Source: Bog-473 sp963763575
GTDB taxonomy: Bacteria > Actinomycetota > Acidimicrobiia > Acidimicrobiales > RAAP-2
Direction of reading: 5' to 3'
Assembly (NCBI GenBank): GCA_963763575.1
Contig: CAVXPD010000002.1
Span: 107,855 to 171,854 of the forward strand
Length of the DNA: 64,000 nt
A model generated the notes under the pieces. The model was not told where the DNA came from. It saw nothing but the letters and a program-made list of their open reading frames with translations, and did no database searches. The position numbers and the translations under genes were made by a program. Positions 55,402 to 63,928 of the stretch are shown piece by piece (position 1 is the stretch's first letter; every line of letters begins with the position of its first letter).

Positions 55402-55410
55402 TTCCGTCGG

Positions 55411-55429
55411 CGGAGCGGCGTCCGCTCCG
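55411..55429. terminator. hairpin between convergent yccF-like and ICMT-like genes
   Basis: CGGAGCGG and CCGCTCCG form an 8-bp stem with a 3-nt loop, 10 bp past the YccF-protein stop. A second small stem (ACGTCC/GGACGT) follows. No T tract, so efficiency is uncertain. Confidence 0.45.
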
Positions 55430-55472
55430 GGTCCGCCTCCGAGAACGTCCACAGGGACGTCCACCGCCACCG

Positions 55473-56078
55473 TCACCAGACGTGCGGAACCAGCCGTTTC
55501 GTGCGCTCCGAGTACTCCGCGTATCCCGCCAGGTCCCGCGAGAGCAGGCGCTCCTCGGCGTCGATCCGGTGGACGTAGGGCGGCACGAGCAGCGCGCTCA
55601 CCACTCCGAGCACCACGGCGCTCCCCGACGAAAGCGCGAAACCGGCCCAGATGAGGAGCGAGCCGAGGTAGCCGGGATGTCGGACGTACTGGTACGGCCC
55701 GCGCTCGGTCACGGCTTGCTCGTTCGTCACCCGCAGCGTCCGCGTGTAGGCCTCTGAGAGCGTCTGCATCGACCAGGCGCGCAGAGCCAAACCGACCAGC
55801 AGCACGAGCACTCCAAAGGGCGCGCACGGCGCGGGGAGCGGCCGCACGGGGAGCCGGCGCAGGAGCGGGGCGCTCAGCCCGGCTAGCGAATACGCCGCGA
55901 CGATCCAGCGTGTGCTGGCCGCATCGTCACTCGACGCGTGCAGGTCCGACGCCGTTCCGGGCCGGCGGACGGAGGCTTCCAGGGCCATGAATCCGTTCAC
56001 GCCCGCGTAGCCGGCGGCGAACCAGCCCAGCCCGCGCCGCGGGCCGATCCACCTCAGCAGCGACCCTCGGGCTCCCAC
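55473..56078 (-). CDS. isoprenylcysteine carboxyl methyltransferase-like membrane protein
   Basis: 201 residues with about four or five helices. The C-terminal ICMT/PEMT motifs are VTERGPYQYVRHPGYLGSLL and HRIDAEERLLSRDLAGYAEYSERTKRLVP, which bind SAM at the membrane. Bacterial members methylate unknown acceptors. GTG at 56078 is fixed by the TACCTT box 7 nt upstream; the longer frame to 56315 is low-complexity. Confidence 0.78.
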   Translation of the reverse strand: MGARGSLLRWIGPRRGLGWFAAGYAGVNGFMALEASVRRPGTASDLHASSDDAASTRWIVAAYSLAGLSAPLLRRLPVRPLPAPCAPFGVLVLLVGLALRAWSMQTLSEAYTRTLRVTNEQAVTERGPYQYVRHPGYLGSLLIWAGFALSSGSAVVLGVVSALLVPPYVHRIDAEERLLSRDLAGYAEYSERTKRLVPHVW

Positions 56079-56085
56079 GGTGCCG

Positions 56086-56091
56086 AAGGTA
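56086..56091 (-). promoter_or_regulatory. -10 box TACCTT, leaderless start of the ICMT-like gene
   Basis: TACCTT on the minus strand ends 7 nt before GTG 56078, with no ribosome binding site. Confidence 0.5.
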
Positions 56092-56167
56092 CCGCCCGAC
56101 GCGGTCGGGAGACGGGCCGACGGGCATGGACATGCCGGGAGGCCCCGGGGACCTCTCCGATCGACCT

Positions 56168-57148
56168 TCAGTCGGGCCATTCCGTGCGCCGGCTCCGCGA
56201 CGGCGGCTCGTCGAGCGCCCAGGCCCGCCGCCAGGCGGCCGCCTCGGGCCCGCGGTGGGCGATCGAGGCGCCCAGTTCTGGTGCGGCGGCGCTCACCGCG
56301 CGCCGGGCCTGCCACCAGTCCGAGTGCACCTCGCGGGCGAGCGTCGCGACCGCCGCCTCGACGCGATCGGAGAAACGGTGGGCGTTCTCACCCTCGTCCG
56401 GCGACATGGGCGCCCCGAAGAGGACAGCAATCGGGGAGCGGCGCAGCCGGCCGGCCCGACGCGCCTCGGTGCCCGACCCGCCGGGTGCCCGCTCCCCGGC
56501 GTCCGCCTTCTTCGGCAGCACGTGGCGAGTGCCGTGCAGGTAAACGGGGACGACCGGCCGGCCGGTGCGCCGGGCCAGGTAGGCGGCGCCCCCGCGGAAG
56601 GGCTGGGTCCAGCCGTCGGGCGAGCGGCCGCCCTCGGGGAAGATGACGAGGTTCCACCCCTCTTCGAGGAGCTCGGCCGCCGTGTCCGCCGACTTGCGGT
56701 TCACCCTGCTCCGCTCGATGGGGATGGCCGCCAGCGCGAACGACCACAGGACCGACTTCCACGTGCGGTCGAAGAAGTAGTCCGAGGCAGCCGCCACCAC
56801 GGTCCGGTGGCGGAACTCCACCGGCAGCGTCGTCAGCAGCAACGGCGTGTCGATGTGGCTGGCGTGGTTGGCGGCGAAGATGACGGAGCCGTCCACGTGT
56901 TGAAGGTGCTCCAAACCGCGCACGGTCGCCGGTGCGAGCAGGCGCGCCGCCGGCCGGGTGACGTTGTCCATCACCACGGCCCGGGCGAGTCGCACGGGGT
57001 AGCGGCGGGACCATTCGTGGTCGTACTCCAGTCCGACCCGGCGCTCGGGGTCCGGGCGCTCGACCGTGGACGGCCACGTCGGCGCCGCCACTGGGAACCG
57101 CGCCCCGCGCACCCGATTCCGCAACGAGGAGAGCGAGGGAGCCCCCAT
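56168..57148 (-). CDS. lysophospholipid (1-acylglycerol-3-phosphate) acyltransferase
   Basis: 326 residues. PlsC motifs: NHASHIDTPLLL (HX4D) and VIFPEGGRSPDGW (EGxRS). A pre-domain of about 85 residues has no hydrophobic anchor, and a long basic C terminus follows. It should esterify a lysophospholipid or another glycerolipid. The ATG overlaps the LarA-like stop (TGATG), placing it last in the four-gene operon. Confidence 0.88.
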   Translation of the reverse strand: MGAPSLSSLRNRVRGARFPVAAPTWPSTVERPDPERRVGLEYDHEWSRRYPVRLARAVVMDNVTRPAARLLAPATVRGLEHLQHVDGSVIFAANHASHIDTPLLLTTLPVEFRHRTVVAAASDYFFDRTWKSVLWSFALAAIPIERSRVNRKSADTAAELLEEGWNLVIFPEGGRSPDGWTQPFRGGAAYLARRTGRPVVPVYLHGTRHVLPKKADAGERAPGGSGTEARRAGRLRRSPIAVLFGAPMSPDEGENAHRFSDRVEAAVATLAREVHSDWWQARRAVSAAAPELGASIAHRGPEAAAWRRAWALDEPPSRSRRTEWPD

Positions 57149-58737
57149 CAGTGCACGTCCGACATGAAGATCGGTGGGTTGTGCATGTGGGTGAGCGTGG
57201 GCGACGGGCCGACGACGTCGGACGCGATCTCGAGCGCGTCGTCGAGCGACGAGGCCGGGGAGAACCCGAGGCGGCGCACCGCCTTGGCGTCGCCGCCCAC
57301 CACGACGACCCGGCCCAGGTGCTCGAGCGCGTGCGCGCACCAGTACCACATGTAGAAGGGGTGCACGCCGTGGTAGGCGTGGCCGGTCCGGTAGAGGTGC
57401 ACGTACCACGGGTCGGTGGCGAACGACTCCTCGAACTCCTTGTGCATGCGCATCGGGTCGGTGGTCTGGGTCAGCACCTGCTCGTAGAAGTCGATGTAAC
57501 TCGGGTGGTGGCCCGGGTGGAACTCGGGCCGGGTGGGGTGGCGCATGATGACGACGCCGCCCTCCCGCACCAGCGGCCTGCCGCGGTACATGTTGAAGAA
57601 GTAGCCGAGCCCGAGGCAGGCCACGAGGATCGGGTTCATGATGGAGTTGACGTTGTAGGGGCAGATGTAGGGCAGGCCCATGGTCAGGATGTCCGTCTGG
57701 CCCTCGACGTCGACGCCCTGCTGCGCCCACACGTTCGCCGTCGTCAGCGCGTGGACCGCCTCCACCTCGCCGGCCTGAACCGAGGTCAGCGCGTGCGGGG
57801 AACGGATGGCGTGGAAGACCTGGCGGGCCACCCGCGGCGGCGTCTTGGCCAGCGTCGCGGACGTGGCGGCGTAGGTGGCGCGGTCGCGGAAAGACCACTC
57901 CCACTCGCGCTTTTGCAGGAACTGGAAATTCGAAGGGAACGTGTTGTTGTTCAGCGTCGTCTCGATCTGGAAGACGTTGACCCCCGCTTCGGCGATGAGC
58001 CGGCCCATGCGCCAGTTCGACGTGTGCAGCTCGGACGACGGCTGGTCCATGAACGACTTCGAGTGGCGCATCGTCTGCGGGTTGTGGTGATGGCGCAGGC
58101 TGCGGTAGCTGGCCAGGCCGGTGGCCACGCTCTTGTGGCCCCCGTCCATCGCGACCAGGTTGATGTTGACGTAGACGAGCAGGTCCGAGGTGGCGGCCCG
58201 CTTGTTGATCTCGACGTCCTCGCCCTGGGTCGTCTGCCCGAGGTAAATCAGGTTGTCGGGGTCCTCGGCGTCGTGCTGGGTCAGCAGGCCGTGCGGGGCG
58301 AAGGCGTCGTAGACCCGGTCGCCCAGGGCATGGCGCAGCTCCTGCTCGGTCATGCGGCGGTGAAGTGCGAGCGCCGCGATCAGCATCACGTCGTCGACCC
58401 CCGCCTCGGCCGCCATGTCGAGCACGGTCTCGATCACCATCTGCCGCACGTCGGGCGCCTCCATCGGCGGCAGCGGCAGCGACACGTCGTCGAAGCAGAT
58501 GGTGAGCGTCATGCCGGGCCGCAGCAGTGCCGGCAGGGGGTCGCGGTCACCCACGGGGTGCAAGAGCGCGTGGCGGATGGCCCGGTAGGGGTCGTCGAAC
58601 GGCTTCATCGGTTCCGGCGCGTAAACGACGCGGCTCCCCTCGGGCAACGTCTCGAGGGTGAAGGCCTCGCCGTGCCAGAACAGGGTCGGTGGGGTCGATT
58701 TGTCGACCTCGAGCACGAAGCCCGGTCGGCGGCTCAT
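57148..58737 (-). CDS. LarA-like (DUF2088, lactate racemase-type) protein
   Basis: 529 residues, about 100 longer than LarA. The N-terminal DUF2088 region has TICFDDVSLPLPPMEAPDVR and ALALHRRMTEQELRHALG, which matches the LarA HR.MT.EE motif carrying a nickel-ligand histidine. A second cluster, GGHKSVATGLASYRSLRHHH, may supply other ligands. LarA uses a nickel-pincer nucleotide to racemise 2-hydroxy acids; no cofactor synthesis genes (larB, C, E) are in the window. The ATG overlap with the ADH start (ATGA) implies a joint role on a hydroxylated lipid intermediate (inference). Confidence 0.72.
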   Translation of the reverse strand: MSRRPGFVLEVDKSTPPTLFWHGEAFTLETLPEGSRVVYAPEPMKPFDDPYRAIRHALLHPVGDRDPLPALLRPGMTLTICFDDVSLPLPPMEAPDVRQMVIETVLDMAAEAGVDDVMLIAALALHRRMTEQELRHALGDRVYDAFAPHGLLTQHDAEDPDNLIYLGQTTQGEDVEINKRAATSDLLVYVNINLVAMDGGHKSVATGLASYRSLRHHHNPQTMRHSKSFMDQPSSELHTSNWRMGRLIAEAGVNVFQIETTLNNNTFPSNFQFLQKREWEWSFRDRATYAATSATLAKTPPRVARQVFHAIRSPHALTSVQAGEVEAVHALTTANVWAQQGVDVEGQTDILTMGLPYICPYNVNSIMNPILVACLGLGYFFNMYRGRPLVREGGVVIMRHPTRPEFHPGHHPSYIDFYEQVLTQTTDPMRMHKEFEESFATDPWYVHLYRTGHAYHGVHPFYMWYWCAHALEHLGRVVVVGGDAKAVRRLGFSPASSLDDALEIASDVVGPSPTLTHMHNPPIFMSDVH

Positions 58738-59996
58738 CGGGTGTTTCCTTTCCGCACGTCGAACGCGATCTTGACCGACCCCCGCCGGCCTGCCCCGCCG
58801 GCGTGCGCCACCGCATCCTCGAAGCGCGCCAGCGGGTAGGTGGCCGACACCAGGCGCCCGGTCTGCTGCGCCGCCGCCAACTCCAGCGCCAACGCGAAGG
58901 TGGGCGTCGGCTCGCCGCCTCCGGTGCCCCAATACTCGGAGCCGTAGGCGTAGGCGCCGGCCAGGCGCACCTCGCGGTGCCACAGCGGTGCGAGGTCGAC
59001 GGCCACCCTCCCCGGCATCCCGATCAACGCAACCGTGCCCCGGGGCCGGACCATGGCGAGCGACTGGGCGATGGACTCGGCGCTCCCGACGCAGTCGAGC
59101 ACCACATCGGCGCCGCCCGACAAGGTCGCGGTCATCCCCGAGGCGCCGCCGTAGGAGAGCGAGCCCGTGTAGCGGCGTACCGCGCGGGCCAGCTGGTCGG
59201 GCGGGAGCGCCTCGGTGCATCCGAGCTCTCGCGCCAGCCGCTGCTGGTGCGCGTAGCGCGCGCCGACCAACAGAGCAGACGGCGTCGCGCAGCGGCCCGT
59301 CGCGGCCAGGTGCGACAACGCAGCCGTCACCAGCAGCCCGAGCGTGCCGGCGCCGAGCACCGCGACCACATCGCCGTCGGCGATCGGCGCGCCGAGCACC
59401 GCGTGCACCGCGCAGGCCACCGGCTCGACGGTCACCGCATCCTCGTCGCTCAGGCCGTCGGGCACGGCGTAGAGCTGGCTCTCGTGCGCAACCAACCCGG
59501 TGGTCGACCACCCGCCGCCGGTGTCGGCACAGAAACCGGTCTGCAGGCCCGGCCGGATGTGCCCGAACGCGAGGCGCCCGCAGTTGCCGACCTGCCCGGC
59601 CTGGCAGGCGGGGCAGGGCGGCTCGATCCCCCGGGCCGCACACCCGAGCACCGGCTGCAGCACCACCCGGGTGCCCGCGGCCAGCGCGACACCGTCGGCG
59701 CCGACGGTGTCCGCCGCCACCGTGCCCATGACCTCGTGGCCCGGGACGAAGGGGAAGGAGACGATGTCCTCGAAGTAGCGGGAGCTCCGCCCGTCAAGAG
59801 TGGCCAGGTCCGAGCCGCAGATGCCCGACAGGACGGGGTCCACGTGCACCCATCCGCCGGCCGGCACCGAGGGTGCCTCGCGCTCGACCAGGCGCAGTGG
59901 GCCGACGCCGGCGCCACGCCCCGAGCCCAGCGACGACGCGACGACCCGGGCCGCGGCGTAGCGGGAGATCGAGCGCTCGAACAGGAGCGTGCTCAT
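58734..59996 (-). CDS. zinc-dependent medium-chain alcohol dehydrogenase
   Basis: 420 residues. Catalytic zinc ligands in SGICGSDLA and PGHEVMG, structural-zinc-like cysteines in CAARGIEPPCPACQAG, and the NAD(P) motif VLGAGTLGLLV. It interconverts an alcohol and an aldehyde or ketone. It lies 4 bp after the acyl-CoA reductase fusion gene and overlaps the LarA-like gene, so it likely acts on the fatty aldehyde/alcohol made by the reductase. Confidence 0.9.
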   Translation of the reverse strand: MSTLLFERSISRYAAARVVASSLGSGRGAGVGPLRLVEREAPSVPAGGWVHVDPVLSGICGSDLATLDGRSSRYFEDIVSFPFVPGHEVMGTVAADTVGADGVALAAGTRVVLQPVLGCAARGIEPPCPACQAGQVGNCGRLAFGHIRPGLQTGFCADTGGGWSTTGLVAHESQLYAVPDGLSDEDAVTVEPVACAVHAVLGAPIADGDVVAVLGAGTLGLLVTAALSHLAATGRCATPSALLVGARYAHQQRLARELGCTEALPPDQLARAVRRYTGSLSYGGASGMTATLSGGADVVLDCVGSAESIAQSLAMVRPRGTVALIGMPGRVAVDLAPLWHREVRLAGAYAYGSEYWGTGGGEPTPTFALALELAAAQQTGRLVSATYPLARFEDAVAHAGGAGRRGSVKIAFDVRKGNTR

Positions 59997-60000
59997 CGGC

Positions 60001-62349
60001 TCACCGACCCATCACAGCCTTGGGCGTCTTCACGTCGAATGGCCCGAGAGGTAGCGGCCGGTGGGAGCCACCCTCGGCCTTGGCCCAGTGCTCCACGTGC
60101 CAGCCCCGTCGCCGCGCGATGGCCGAGAGCCGCGCCTCGGGATTCACCGCAACGGGAAAGCCGACAGCCTCGAGCATGGCGAGATCCGACGCGGAGTCGG
60201 CGTAGGCCACCGAGTCGGCGAGCGACAGCGCGTGGTCGTCGGCGTAGTCGGCCAGCAGGAGCGCACGCGCCTCGCCGATCGGCGGCAACTTCGTCAGCTG
60301 GCCCGTCAACCGGCCGTCCTCCGACACCCCCATCTCGGCGCAGACGATGTCGTCGAAGAGCGGGCGGATCGGCTCGATGATGAAGTCCAGAGCACCCGTG
60401 ATCAGCAGTGTGCGATGCCCCAGGGCACGGTGGGCGCGCACCCGGGCGAAGCCGTCGGGGAACGAGCGAGTCAAGAGCTGGAGGTGGAAGAGCTCCCACG
60501 AGTCCTCCCGCAGGCGCGCCAGCGGGGCGTCCTCGAAGCGCCGGTAGAAGGACTGCAGGAAATCACCACGGTCGCGCCGGTCCAGCGCCAACAGAGACGG
60601 CCCCTCCCGCACCAAATCGGCCACGAAGCGCGCCCGCCGCGCCGGCGACAGATGCCGGCTGGCCAACCAGGCGTAGGTGTCGACGACGTTGGACGACATG
60701 AGCGTGTGCTCCAGGTCGAACACCGCGAGATGCCGGTCGGGGGACAGGATGGCCCGCCGCAGCCGCTCCGGCCGCTTGTCCACGACCGACGTGCCGGGCT
60801 TGGTCCGCACGCGGGTGTGCTCGAGCACCGACGGCAGGTGGATCTCGAGCACGTAGCGGTCCCAGTCGATCGCCGCGGGGTCGAAGCCGAACCGCTCGCG
60901 GTCCGAATCCCCACACGCCTCCCACAGCCCGAGCAGGTTGTCGATGCGGTACCGGGCGTCCGTCTCGGTGTAGGCGCCGTACAGCTCGACGTACCCCAGG
61001 GCCCGCTTGGCCATCACGTGGCGGTCCTCGATGCGGGCGGCCAGCTGCGCCTGCCGGCCCCGGATCGGCAGGGCAGTGATCAGCTTCTCCGCGAAGGTCA
61101 TGAGCGAGTCGGCCCGGCGGAGCTGACGCTGTACCCGCCCGCGCCCGGGGAAGGACCACTCGGGCACGTTGATCGGTTGGCCGCGTTCGTCGTAGAGAGG
61201 GTTGCGCTGGAAGAAGCCCGTCGCCAGCGTGACCAGCCGCCCGTAGCGCAACGGGTTCCGCACGCCCGAGGCCACCTGGTACACCTTCGGCCGCCCGGGC
61301 TCGGGTCCGTGCGCCGCCACCGCGAGGATCGCCGCCACGACCAGATCGACGGGGATCACGTCGATGATGCCCTCGGGAACGCCGGGGAACTCCGCCAACA
61401 GCCCGCGTGCGTACGAGATGATGATCGGCTCGGCCATGCGGAAGCCGCGGATCCATCCCGGGCGCGGCTCGGCGAGCGCCGACTCGATGATGGACGGCCG
61501 TACGAACGTGATGGGAACCTTGCCCTCCCACTGCTCGACGAGCGCGCGCTCGCCCAGAGCTTTGGTAAAGGGGTAGGCGTCGGGCCAGCCGAGCGACAGG
61601 GCCCGGGCGGTGCCGGCCTTCACCAGCTCGTCGCGCACCCACTCCTCGCGGAGCTTCTCCGCCCGAGACGCGATCAGGTGGTCGCCCGCCGCCCCGACCT
61701 CCGCGCGCGCCTTCTTCGTGAATTCCGTCAACTTCTCCGGCTTGCGCGAGTCGGACTGCATGTCGTCGCGCAGGCGCCGAGCAGACGACACTTCTTCGCG
61801 CCACGGGACTTCGAGCGTGAAGCGATTCTCGCTGAGCAGCTCCTCCTTCGCCTCGCCCTGATGTGTGCTGGCGACGTACGCGGTGGACACCGCGATCAGA
61901 TGCCCGCCCGAGCCGACCTCGGCCATCGCCTCCGCCACGCGTGAGGGACCCAACAAGTTGATCTCGACGGCCTGCGTGAGTGGCGCGTCGAAGGAGACCG
62001 TGGCGGCCGAATGGATGACGACGTCGGCCCGCCGCAGGGCCTCGCGCCCCTCGTCGTCCAACCCCAACAGGTCGCGCCCCACGTCGCCCGCCACGGCGTG
62101 CGCCCGCCGCCCGACCTCCTCAGCAAACCGCTCGCCGAGCTCGCCCCGGAGCCGGTCGAAGCAGTCGTTCTTGATCACCTCGCGGGCTAGGCGGCCCGCC
62201 GCGTCGGATCGCCTCCCGGGCCGGATGAGGACGGTGACCTCGGCGTCGGGAATCGAGCGCAAGATCCGCTCCACCAAGGCCGTGCCCAGGAAACCGGTGG
62301 CGCCGGTGATGAAGAAGCGCTTCCCCCGCAGGTCCCGCTCGATGGGCAT
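60001..62349 (-). CDS. fatty acyl-CoA reductase (SDR) / HAD-IB phosphatase fusion
   Basis: 782 residues. The N-terminal NAD-binding domain (FITGATGFLGTALVERIL, VSTAYVAS, catalytic YxxxK in AYPFTKALGE) resembles male-sterility-type fatty acyl-CoA reductases. The C-terminal HAD domain (about 540-770) starts AVFDLEHTLMSSN; the acid/base Asp of DxD is Glu here. The late HAD motif is YADSASDLAMLEAVGFPVAV. It would reduce acyl-CoA to aldehyde or alcohol, with a phosphatase activity on a linked product. First gene of the operon. Confidence 0.85.
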   Translation of the reverse strand: MPIERDLRGKRFFITGATGFLGTALVERILRSIPDAEVTVLIRPGRRSDAAGRLAREVIKNDCFDRLRGELGERFAEEVGRRAHAVAGDVGRDLLGLDDEGREALRRADVVIHSAATVSFDAPLTQAVEINLLGPSRVAEAMAEVGSGGHLIAVSTAYVASTHQGEAKEELLSENRFTLEVPWREEVSSARRLRDDMQSDSRKPEKLTEFTKKARAEVGAAGDHLIASRAEKLREEWVRDELVKAGTARALSLGWPDAYPFTKALGERALVEQWEGKVPITFVRPSIIESALAEPRPGWIRGFRMAEPIIISYARGLLAEFPGVPEGIIDVIPVDLVVAAILAVAAHGPEPGRPKVYQVASGVRNPLRYGRLVTLATGFFQRNPLYDERGQPINVPEWSFPGRGRVQRQLRRADSLMTFAEKLITALPIRGRQAQLAARIEDRHVMAKRALGYVELYGAYTETDARYRIDNLLGLWEACGDSDRERFGFDPAAIDWDRYVLEIHLPSVLEHTRVRTKPGTSVVDKRPERLRRAILSPDRHLAVFDLEHTLMSSNVVDTYAWLASRHLSPARRARFVADLVREGPSLLALDRRDRGDFLQSFYRRFEDAPLARLREDSWELFHLQLLTRSFPDGFARVRAHRALGHRTLLITGALDFIIEPIRPLFDDIVCAEMGVSEDGRLTGQLTKLPPIGEARALLLADYADDHALSLADSVAYADSASDLAMLEAVGFPVAVNPEARLSAIARRRGWHVEHWAKAEGGSHRPLPLGPFDVKTPKAVMGR

Positions 62350-62382
62350 CAGAAAGGTCTACCACCGGCGGCCGATTCTGTC

Positions 62383-62394
62383 TACCATTTGGTA
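62383..62394. promoter_or_regulatory. TetR operator-like palindrome over the -10 box
   Basis: TACCATTTGGTA is a perfect palindrome with a 2-bp centre. Its left half, TACCAT, is a -10 hexamer ending 7 nt before the TetR GTG at 62396. A second TCTACCA lies 23 bp upstream at 62358, near the divergent operon start. Confidence 0.55.
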
Positions 62395-62395
62395 A

Positions 62396-63046
62396 GTGCC
62401 CAGGCCCAGCTCCAGCTCCAACGCCAGCGCCAGCCCCAGCGCCAGCCCCAGCGCTTCCACCAGCGACCGCATCCTCGATACCGCCTTGGCCTCCTTCGCC
62501 AGCCGGGGCTACGAGGCCACCTCCCTCGACGCTGTCGCCAAGGAGCTCGAGCTCACCAAGCAGACGATCCTGTACTGGTTCCCCTCCAAGGACTTACTGC
62601 TCGAGGCGGTGATCACCCGCAGCGCGGCGGACCTCTCCGCCGCGCTCGAGACGGCGCTGCAAGCGGCGGGCGAAGGCTGGGACCGCGTCGAGGCAGTGGT
62701 GCGCTCGGTCTTCCGTCTGGCCGCCCGCCAGCCCGAGCTGCTCGGGCTCCTCCGCGAGGTGGGCCGCCTCGGCCCGCCGGCCGCGACGCAGATGACGCTG
62801 GCGCTCGAGCCGCTGGTGCAGCGGGCGTCGTCGTTCCTCGAAGCCGAGATGGACGCGGGCACCATGCGCCGCCACGACCCGCGCCTGCTCCTGCTCGCGA
62901 TCTACTCGACGGTCATCGGGATGGTCACCGAGGTCGAGGTGCTCCGCGCCCTCGGAGAGGAACCGACCGCCCGCTCCCTGGTGCGGCGCCGCGCCGACGT
63001 CTTGCAGCTCTTGCGCTCTGCGCTGCTTGTCGAACCGGGCCGCTGA
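62396..63046 (+). CDS. TetR-family transcriptional regulator
   Basis: 216 residues. A Ser/Pro/Ala tail (about 22 residues) precedes the HTH RILDTALASFASRGYEATSL, KELELTKQTILYWFPSKDLL, then a helical ligand-binding domain. It is divergent from the reductase-ADH-LarA-acyltransferase operon with 46 bp between starts, so it most likely represses it and itself in response to an acyl-type ligand (inference). Leaderless GTG start. Confidence 0.88.
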   Translation: MPRPSSSSNASASPSASPSASTSDRILDTALASFASRGYEATSLDAVAKELELTKQTILYWFPSKDLLLEAVITRSAADLSAALETALQAAGEGWDRVEAVVRSVFRLAARQPELLGLLREVGRLGPPAATQMTLALEPLVQRASSFLEAEMDAGTMRRHDPRLLLLAIYSTVIGMVTEVEVLRALGEEPTARSLVRRRADVLQLLRSALLVEPGR

Positions 63047-63137
63047 CCGCCCGAGTCCGCCGAAACCCGCCCCGGCGGCCCCCGCCCTCCCGCCGGCCGC
63101 CAGCCAAACCCCAAGCTGCGCTCCTCCGTGTCGGCTC

Positions 63138-63827
63138 CTACTGCGTTGGCTTGGTGATCTTCTTCCTGGGTGGGGACTTCGGCGTGTAGCGCTTGCTCGC
63201 CGTCGGAGACTTGCGAGGGCCGGGCTCGTACGTCGCCCTTGATTTCGCGGATTTGGTTTCTTTCGTCGACGACCCCGTCGTCGTCCCACCTTTCCGCCGG
63301 GCGGCCGATTCCTTCGCGATCACCTTGGAGTTGGTGGTGCCGTACTTGTTGATCCGCCACGCATGGAGCAAAAGCCAGGCCCCGAGCAAGATGAAGATGA
63401 ACCCGACAAGCCCGATGAACAGGGTGAAGCCGAACCCGATCAGGAAGAGGTCGAAGGCGAGCAACGACCGGCGCCGCTTCCAGAGGAGCACGAAACCGAA
63501 GACGCAGAAGAGGAGGATCGCGCCGCCCAGGAGCCAGGCGTCGGGGGCAACGGCGATCGTATTCTTGCCCTGCTTCGTGATTTTGTTGGTCGAGATGATG
63601 TAGGCCGGGATGGCGACGCCGGCGATCGTGGCCAGGACGAAGGCGGCGAAGGACAGCTTCACCTCCTGGGCATCGAGGGAGGTCATGGCGGCCTTGCGCT
63701 GATCTGCCGGAATGATCTCGGGCCCGTCCTCGCCAGATTTTGGCGGCGGGGTGGGCCAGAAGATGTCCTTGAGCCGGAGCGCCCAAGAGAGCGCGGAGCT
63801 GTTGCCGTTGCTGGCGCCGAAAACCAT
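63138..63827 (-). CDS. membrane protein of unknown function
   Basis: 229 residues. Four hydrophobic segments: VKLSFAAFVLATIAGVAIPA, WLLGGAILLFCVFGFVLL, LLAFDLFLIGFGFTLFI and FIFILLGAWLLLHAW. A Lys/Arg/Ser/Thr-rich cytoplasmic tail of about 70 residues follows (KESAARRKGG, SPPRKKITKPTQ). The basic tail could bind nucleic acid or lipid headgroups. I do not recognise a named family. Confidence 0.65.
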   Translation of the reverse strand: MVFGASNGNSSALSWALRLKDIFWPTPPPKSGEDGPEIIPADQRKAAMTSLDAQEVKLSFAAFVLATIAGVAIPAYIISTNKITKQGKNTIAVAPDAWLLGGAILLFCVFGFVLLWKRRRSLLAFDLFLIGFGFTLFIGLVGFIFILLGAWLLLHAWRINKYGTTNSKVIAKESAARRKGGTTTGSSTKETKSAKSRATYEPGPRKSPTASKRYTPKSPPRKKITKPTQ

Positions 63828-63928
63828 GTCGCTCTCAGGGTACCGGTGCCCGAGCGGCCGCGAGAATCACCCCTGCGCTCCAGGTTGCTGGCCTCCTGCG
63901 GACTACGGTTGGGGGCCGCCTTTCCCAG

